Assembly (NCBI GenBank): GCA_016710165.1
Contig: JADJLJ010000001.1
Span: 1,674,001-1,738,000 of the forward strand
Reading direction: 5' to 3'
DNA from: Chitinophagaceae bacterium
Lineage (GTDB): Bacteria > Bacteroidota > Bacteroidia > Chitinophagales > Chitinophagaceae
Length of the DNA stretch: 64,000 bases
Shown one piece after another: positions 60,401 to 64,000 of the stretch. The notes below the pieces were generated by a model. That model was not told the DNA's origin. It ran no database searches and saw nothing but the letters and a program-made list of their open reading frames with translations. Every line of letters begins with the position of its first letter. The stretch's first letter is position 1. The translations under genes and the position numbers were made by a program.

Positions 60401-61843
60401 TCAGCACAGCTGGTATTCCGGTGTACTCATCAGGTTTACGATCGAACTCTTGATGTAGTTTTCCCTGCTTGCAGCATTCAGGTATTTTTCCAGTACCGTA
60501 TTGCTGACCCTGGTTTTGGTTTGCAATACGGTTGCTGATATGCTTTCCAGTAATTTCTCCCGCTGCTGCTTTTCAAATATCCGGTTCACGGCTGTCCATT
60601 CGATGGTTGCTGTACCGCCCTTTGTTGCTTCCCTTAAACGTTTTTTCCCGGCCTGCATCATTTGTCCCATCTGCACATCATCATCCGATTTGGGGCGGAT
60701 ATCCATCATTTCATTTGCCGCCAGTACCTGGGGGATCCGTAGCCGGAGCATCAATGAACTGCTGTCGATCCAGCTCCTGCCACCGGGCCACCCGGCCACA
60801 TTGGGCGGATAGAACAATACCTGCCCCAGGGCCCGTTCAAAAAGCAATTGTGACTGGTCGTTCTCAAGCCGCATGGGTAATAACCTTCGTATTCCCGCCA
60901 GCAGTTCAACGGGCGATTTTATTTTGGTGCCTATATTTTTTTCCGCGTAGAACCAGTCGCTGGTATAAATATCTTCCAGCAGTTTTTTTATGTCGTAGCC
61001 GTTTTGATAAAACCGGTTCGCCATCCAGCCAACCCTTGTTTCATCTGCGGTATCATTAACAAAGTACCGGTATATCTTTCTGCTGATGTACACGGCGGTC
61101 TGTTTTTGTTCAAGCAGCAGGTCAATGATAGCATCGCCGTCAAAGTTCCCGGTCTTGCCCAGCACGGTCTTACTTCCCTCATCATGCTGGTTTTTTCGGA
61201 ACATGAATTCGCCCTGGGGGTTAAAGCCCCAGCCGGTGAAAGCCCTTGCTGCTTCTTTAATATCATGCTCCGTATAATTGCCCCTGCCCATGGTAAAGAG
61301 TTCCATTACTTCCCGGGCAAAATTTTCGTTGGGTTTTTGTTTGCGGTTTTGCTGGTTATTTAAAAACTGCAGCATGGCAGGGCTTTTACTCACTGCCCGG
61401 AGCAGGTCTTTAAAATTTCCCAGGGCATTTTCCCTTACCAGTTGCAGCATTTCCTGCTGGAAAAAACTGTTGTTCACCCGGCAGGCAAAATGCCCATGCC
61501 AGAAAAGGCTCATTTTTTCCCTTAACTGGGCCTGGCTGTTGATCATCAGGTCAAGCCAGCGGAGGTTAAGCTCTTTCAATGCCTCCCTCGACATATCCTG
61601 CATCTCTTTCCGTTGCTCTTTGGTCAGTTCCTTGCGCTGCATACCCTCATTACCGGAAAAATACAGGTCGATAATATTTTGGGATACATTGATCTTTTCG
61701 GGTTTATTCTCCGAGGTCTTTACCAAAAGCTGCCACAGGGCCTTTTGGGAGATCGTATCAAGCGAAGCTGCATTTTCGGCCATGGGGCCAAAAGCCGCAC
61801 GCCATAATAAATGCTGGTTCTTTAAACGGTTGGATGCCGGCAT
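60401..61843 (-). CDS. DUF1800 family protein
   Basis: 480 residues, mostly helical and without a clear signal peptide. The DUF1800 features are FWHGHFACRVNNSFFQQEML, PNENFAREVMELFTMGRGNY and the Trp-rich VAGWPGGRSWIDSSSLMLRL near the end. The family is abundant in Bacteroidota and Planctomycetota and almost always paired with DUF1501; roles are unknown. The gene is upstream of DUF1501 in one operon. It is divergent from an AlkB-like gene; an imperfect palindrome lies between them. Confidence 0.9.
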   Translation of the reverse strand: MPASNRLKNQHLLWRAAFGPMAENAASLDTISQKALWQLLVKTSENKPEKINVSQNIIDLYFSGNEGMQRKELTKEQRKEMQDMSREALKELNLRWLDLMINSQAQLREKMSLFWHGHFACRVNNSFFQQEMLQLVRENALGNFKDLLRAVSKSPAMLQFLNNQQNRKQKPNENFAREVMELFTMGRGNYTEHDIKEAARAFTGWGFNPQGEFMFRKNQHDEGSKTVLGKTGNFDGDAIIDLLLEQKQTAVYISRKIYRYFVNDTADETRVGWMANRFYQNGYDIKKLLEDIYTSDWFYAEKNIGTKIKSPVELLAGIRRLLPMRLENDQSQLLFERALGQVLFYPPNVAGWPGGRSWIDSSSLMLRLRIPQVLAANEMMDIRPKSDDDVQMGQMMQAGKKRLREATKGGTATIEWTAVNRIFEKQQREKLLESISATVLQTKTRVSNTVLEKYLNAASRENYIKSSIVNLMSTPEYQLC

Positions 61844-61877
61844 AATGAAAGAATGAATGTTAGCTGATCAATGCAAT

Positions 61878-61903
61878 GGGGGTTAAGACTGCATTAAACC
61901 CCC
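61878..61903. promoter_or_regulatory. Imperfect palindrome in divergent promoter region
   Basis: GGGGGTTAAGACTGCATTAA followed by ACCCCC (61878-61903): GGGGGTTaa and ttaAACCCCC arms with a short centre. It lies between the divergent DUF1800 and AlkB-like genes, so it may be an operator; a terminator is less likely because no gene ends here. Confidence 0.4.
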
Positions 61904-61982
61904 AAAGTTTAAAACATAAATTTACAATAATAACCGTTGACATAAATCAATCCGGTTTCAGTAACTTGTATACTTAATTCTT

Positions 61983-63008
61983 ATGCAGGCAAGAGCTTTT
62001 AAATACGCATCTCCCTTAATTGTATACGGGATGGCCTGGATGGCCTTTACCGGAAATGGATGGCTGACCTGGCTGCCCATGATCTATGCCTGGGTATTAT
62101 TACCCCTGGTGGAGTTATTCATCCACCCCGATGAAAAGAACCTGTCTGCCGCAGAAGAGGAACTGGCCAAACAAGACAGGATATATGATTACCTGCTTTA
62201 CAGCATCGTTATACTGCAATATCTTGCCTTATTTGAATTCTTACGATCCATGCAAAACCCACAGCTTCTCTGGTGGGAAACTGCCGGGAGGATATGCAGC
62301 ATGGGGCTTCTGTGCGGAACATTCGGCATCAACGTAGCACATGAACTTGGCCACCGGGTGAACAGGTACGAACAGGTATTTGCCAACGCATTACTGCTTA
62401 CATCGCTTTACATGCATTTCTTTATTGAACACAACAAGGGCCATCATAAAAATGTGGCCACGCCGGAAGACCCCGGCAGCGCCCGCTACAATGAACCCGT
62501 TTACATTTTTTATTTCCGCACGGTTATCTTCTCCTATATCTCGGCATGGAAGATCGCAAACAGTGAAAGGAGGAAAAAGGGATCCCCGGTACTGCATTGG
62601 AAGAATGAAATGCTGCAGACGCAGTTCATCCAGCTCTTATTTATTACAGCCATTTTTTTATTGTTTGGCTGGCTGATAACGGTGTATTTTTTAATGGCCG
62701 CAACCATTGGCTTTTTACTTTTGGAAACCGTAAACTATATTGAGCATTATGGCCTGCAGCGTAAACAGACCGCCGAAGGGAAATACGAACGGACGATGCC
62801 TGAACACAGCTGGAACAGCAATCATATCCTTGGCCGGCTCATGTTGTTTGAGTTGAGCAGGCACAGCGACCATCATTACCTGGCAAGCCGGAAATACCAG
62901 GTACTGCGGCACCATGATGCAGCGCCCCAGCTGCCTACGGGTTACCCGGGCAGTATGATACTGGCCATGCTGCCTCCCTTGTGGTTTTACGTGATGAATA
63001 AAAAATAA
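61983..63008 (+). CDS. AlkB-like membrane diiron alkane 1-monooxygenase
   Basis: 341 residues with about six membrane helices. All histidine boxes of the alkane hydroxylase/desaturase family are present: NVAHELGHRVNR (HELGH), FIEHNKGHHKNVATPEDPGS (HxxxHH) and FELSRHSDHHYLAS (HSDHH), plus NYIEHYGLQR. The NVAHELGHR and VATPEDP blocks are specific to AlkB rather than fatty-acid desaturases. It would hydroxylate medium-chain alkanes or related lipids using a rubredoxin electron carrier, none of which is encoded nearby. Divergent from DUF1800. Confidence 0.92.
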   Translation: MQARAFKYASPLIVYGMAWMAFTGNGWLTWLPMIYAWVLLPLVELFIHPDEKNLSAAEEELAKQDRIYDYLLYSIVILQYLALFEFLRSMQNPQLLWWETAGRICSMGLLCGTFGINVAHELGHRVNRYEQVFANALLLTSLYMHFFIEHNKGHHKNVATPEDPGSARYNEPVYIFYFRTVIFSYISAWKIANSERRKKGSPVLHWKNEMLQTQFIQLLFITAIFLLFGWLITVYFLMAATIGFLLLETVNYIEHYGLQRKQTAEGKYERTMPEHSWNSNHILGRLMLFELSRHSDHHYLASRKYQVLRHHDAAPQLPTGYPGSMILAMLPPLWFYVMNKK

Positions 63009-63064
63009 AGAACCTGGGAACACCGGATTGATACAACTACTTTACACTTATTAAATTACAATTT

Positions 63065-64000
63065 ATGAGGATCATTAAAATTTTAAGCTGCTGTTTATGC
63101 CTGCTTTTTACTGAACCGGTATTTGCTCAAACCATGTGGAAATATTTTACAGCAGATGATTTTGCTGCCCGGCGGAAAAAAGTAATGGAAAAGATCGGGG
63201 ATGGTTTTGCCGTGCTGCTGGGAGCAGAACTGACCGAATCCTATACCAAATTCAGGCAGGACAATAATTTTTATTACCTCTCCGGTGTGGAAGTGCCCGA
63301 TGCAGTATTGATCATTGATGGCAGGAACAGGCAATCGCTCTTACTGGTACCGGACAATATATCCAACGACATTAAAACAGAAGCCCTCATAAAACCAGGC
63401 AAAGAGGCTGCCACTGCCTACAAATTCGACATGGTCATGTCACGAAGTTCGTTGAGCAGTATATTGCAACGGTATGCTTCCGGGGGGCAATCCTTTTACC
63501 TGCAGCAATCGCCGCAGGAGCTGGCAGAAATGAGTCGTGACCGTTGTACACTGATCCGGACCAGCAGGACCAATGACCCCTGGGATGGACGCATTTCCAA
63601 AGAAGTGAATTTCATCAATAAAATAAAGGAGCGTTTCCCGGCAAACGCGGTCAATGACCTCACTCCGATACTGGATGACATGCGCTGGGTGAAAGACCAG
63701 AAAGAGATCGCAGTACTCCGGGAATGCGGAAGGATCGGATGCCTGGGAATTAACGAGGCCATTAAGGTAACCAGGCCCGGCATTTATGAATACCAGACCG
63801 TAGCAGCCTGTGATTTCATTTATGGAGACATGGGTTCTGCAGGCCCTGCTTATTATGCCATTGCTGCATCCGGCGAAAGAGGATTGATCTGGCACTACAA
63901 TGCAAACAACCATTTACTGGAACCGGGTACCGTACTGCTGATCGACTATGCGCCCGAAGTCAGTTATTACGTGACCGATATTACCCGGACCTGGCCCGTG
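63065..64000 (+). CDS. Secreted Xaa-Pro aminopeptidase (M24), 3' end cut by window edge
   Basis: About 312 residues are visible. Signal peptide MRIIKILSCCLCLLFTEPVF-AQ, then the creatinase N-terminal domain (FRQDNNFYYLSGVEVPDAVL) and the pitta-bread catalytic domain beginning at DDMRWVKDQKEIAVLRECGR. The first metal ligands are seen in VLLIDYAPEVSYYVTDITRT (DYAPE ... TDITRT, corresponding to DAGxEYxxYxSDITR). Later ligands (HxxxH-type, E, E) are outside. It removes N-terminal residues before proline in the periplasm. Start ATG 63065 gives the signal peptide. Confidence 0.9.
   Translation, partial: MRIIKILSCCLCLLFTEPVFAQTMWKYFTADDFAARRKKVMEKIGDGFAVLLGAELTESYTKFRQDNNFYYLSGVEVPDAVLIIDGRNRQSLLLVPDNISNDIKTEALIKPGKEAATAYKFDMVMSRSSLSSILQRYASGGQSFYLQQSPQELAEMSRDRCTLIRTSRTNDPWDGRISKEVNFINKIKERFPANAVNDLTPILDDMRWVKDQKEIAVLRECGRIGCLGINEAIKVTRPGIYEYQTVAACDFIYGDMGSAGPAYYAIAASGERGLIWHYNANNHLLEPGTVLLIDYAPEVSYYVTDITRTWPV

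Noticed and set aside
61878..61903. Terminator reading of the GGGGGTTAA palindrome
   Set aside because: It is in a divergent promoter region with no gene end and no T run; operator is more likely, at low confidence.

Overview
The window is Bacteroidota chromosome, most likely a member of the Chitinophagaceae (inference). It has promoters of the TAnnTTTG type, a type IX secretion C-terminal sorting domain, a CarboxypepD_reg-type TonB receptor, an unusually long F0 subunit a, PorP-free but porin O/P-type outer-membrane proteins, and very few Shine-Dalgarno sites. Coding density is high. I saw no rRNA, tRNA, CRISPR, prophage or insertion sequence. Both ends are cut inside genes: a ClpP paralogue on the left and an M24 peptidase on the right.

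Layout. 1-3.5 kb (minus strand): tandem ClpP genes, a membrane zinc peptidase, and atpA standing alone. 3.8-9.8 kb: a large secreted beta-propeller-type protein (T9SS cargo), an ECF sigma / anti-sigma / Spy-like operon, and one half of a split transketolase. 9.9-16.4 kb: galE, a Pit phosphate transporter with its DUF47 partner, a phosphate-type porin, and arsR-acr3. 16.5-33.2 kb: TonB receptor plus lipoprotein, small exported proteins, an alkaline-phosphatase-like enzyme, PAP2-GtrA-GT39, LpxH-like/glycosyltransferase/GH1, a choice-of-anchor-I lipoprotein, and a PhoB-PhoR-like two-component system. 33.3-40.4 kb: an unknown secreted protein with a His/Cys pair, an ABC exporter with an internal stop, and atpB-E-F-H. 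40.6-49.1 kb (minus): MBL hydrolase, the elongasome operon mreB-mreC-mreD-mrdA-rodA, and purD. 49.3-54.8 kb: three peptide transporters. 55-64 kb: sensor kinase and regulators, a DUF1800-DUF1501 pair, an AlkB-like monooxygenase, and an aminopeptidase P-like protein.

The main discovery candidate lies at 13.5-29.7 kb. At least seven intergenic regions contain tandem 11-bp repeats with a TAA core (nnTAAyAnnnn), usually four copies, ending 18-19 bp before a TTTGC-like -7 element in six of them. This is the geometry of a PhoB-activated promoter, but the half-site differs from the E. coli CTGTCAT. The targets are a phosphate-type porin, a TonB receptor plus lipoprotein, a phosphatase, PAP2-GtrA-GT39, two divergent units at 29.6 kb, and a probable ~100-nt RNA that ends in an intrinsic terminator. 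A PhoB/PhoR-like pair is encoded a few kb away. I read this as a compact phosphate-limitation island that combines phosphate scavenging with replacement of envelope phospholipid by glycolipid. One of the units begins with a 33-codon gene (29445-29546) whose stop overlaps the next start.

Three genes are broken by single-base lesions: the TonB receptor (frameshift in an A run), the GH1 glucosidase (frameshift) and the ABC exporter (in-frame TAA). Their homopolymer setting makes sequencing error possible for two of them. Many spacers carry self-complementary clusters built from a different short word each time, and one carries a nested 44-bp perfect palindrome.
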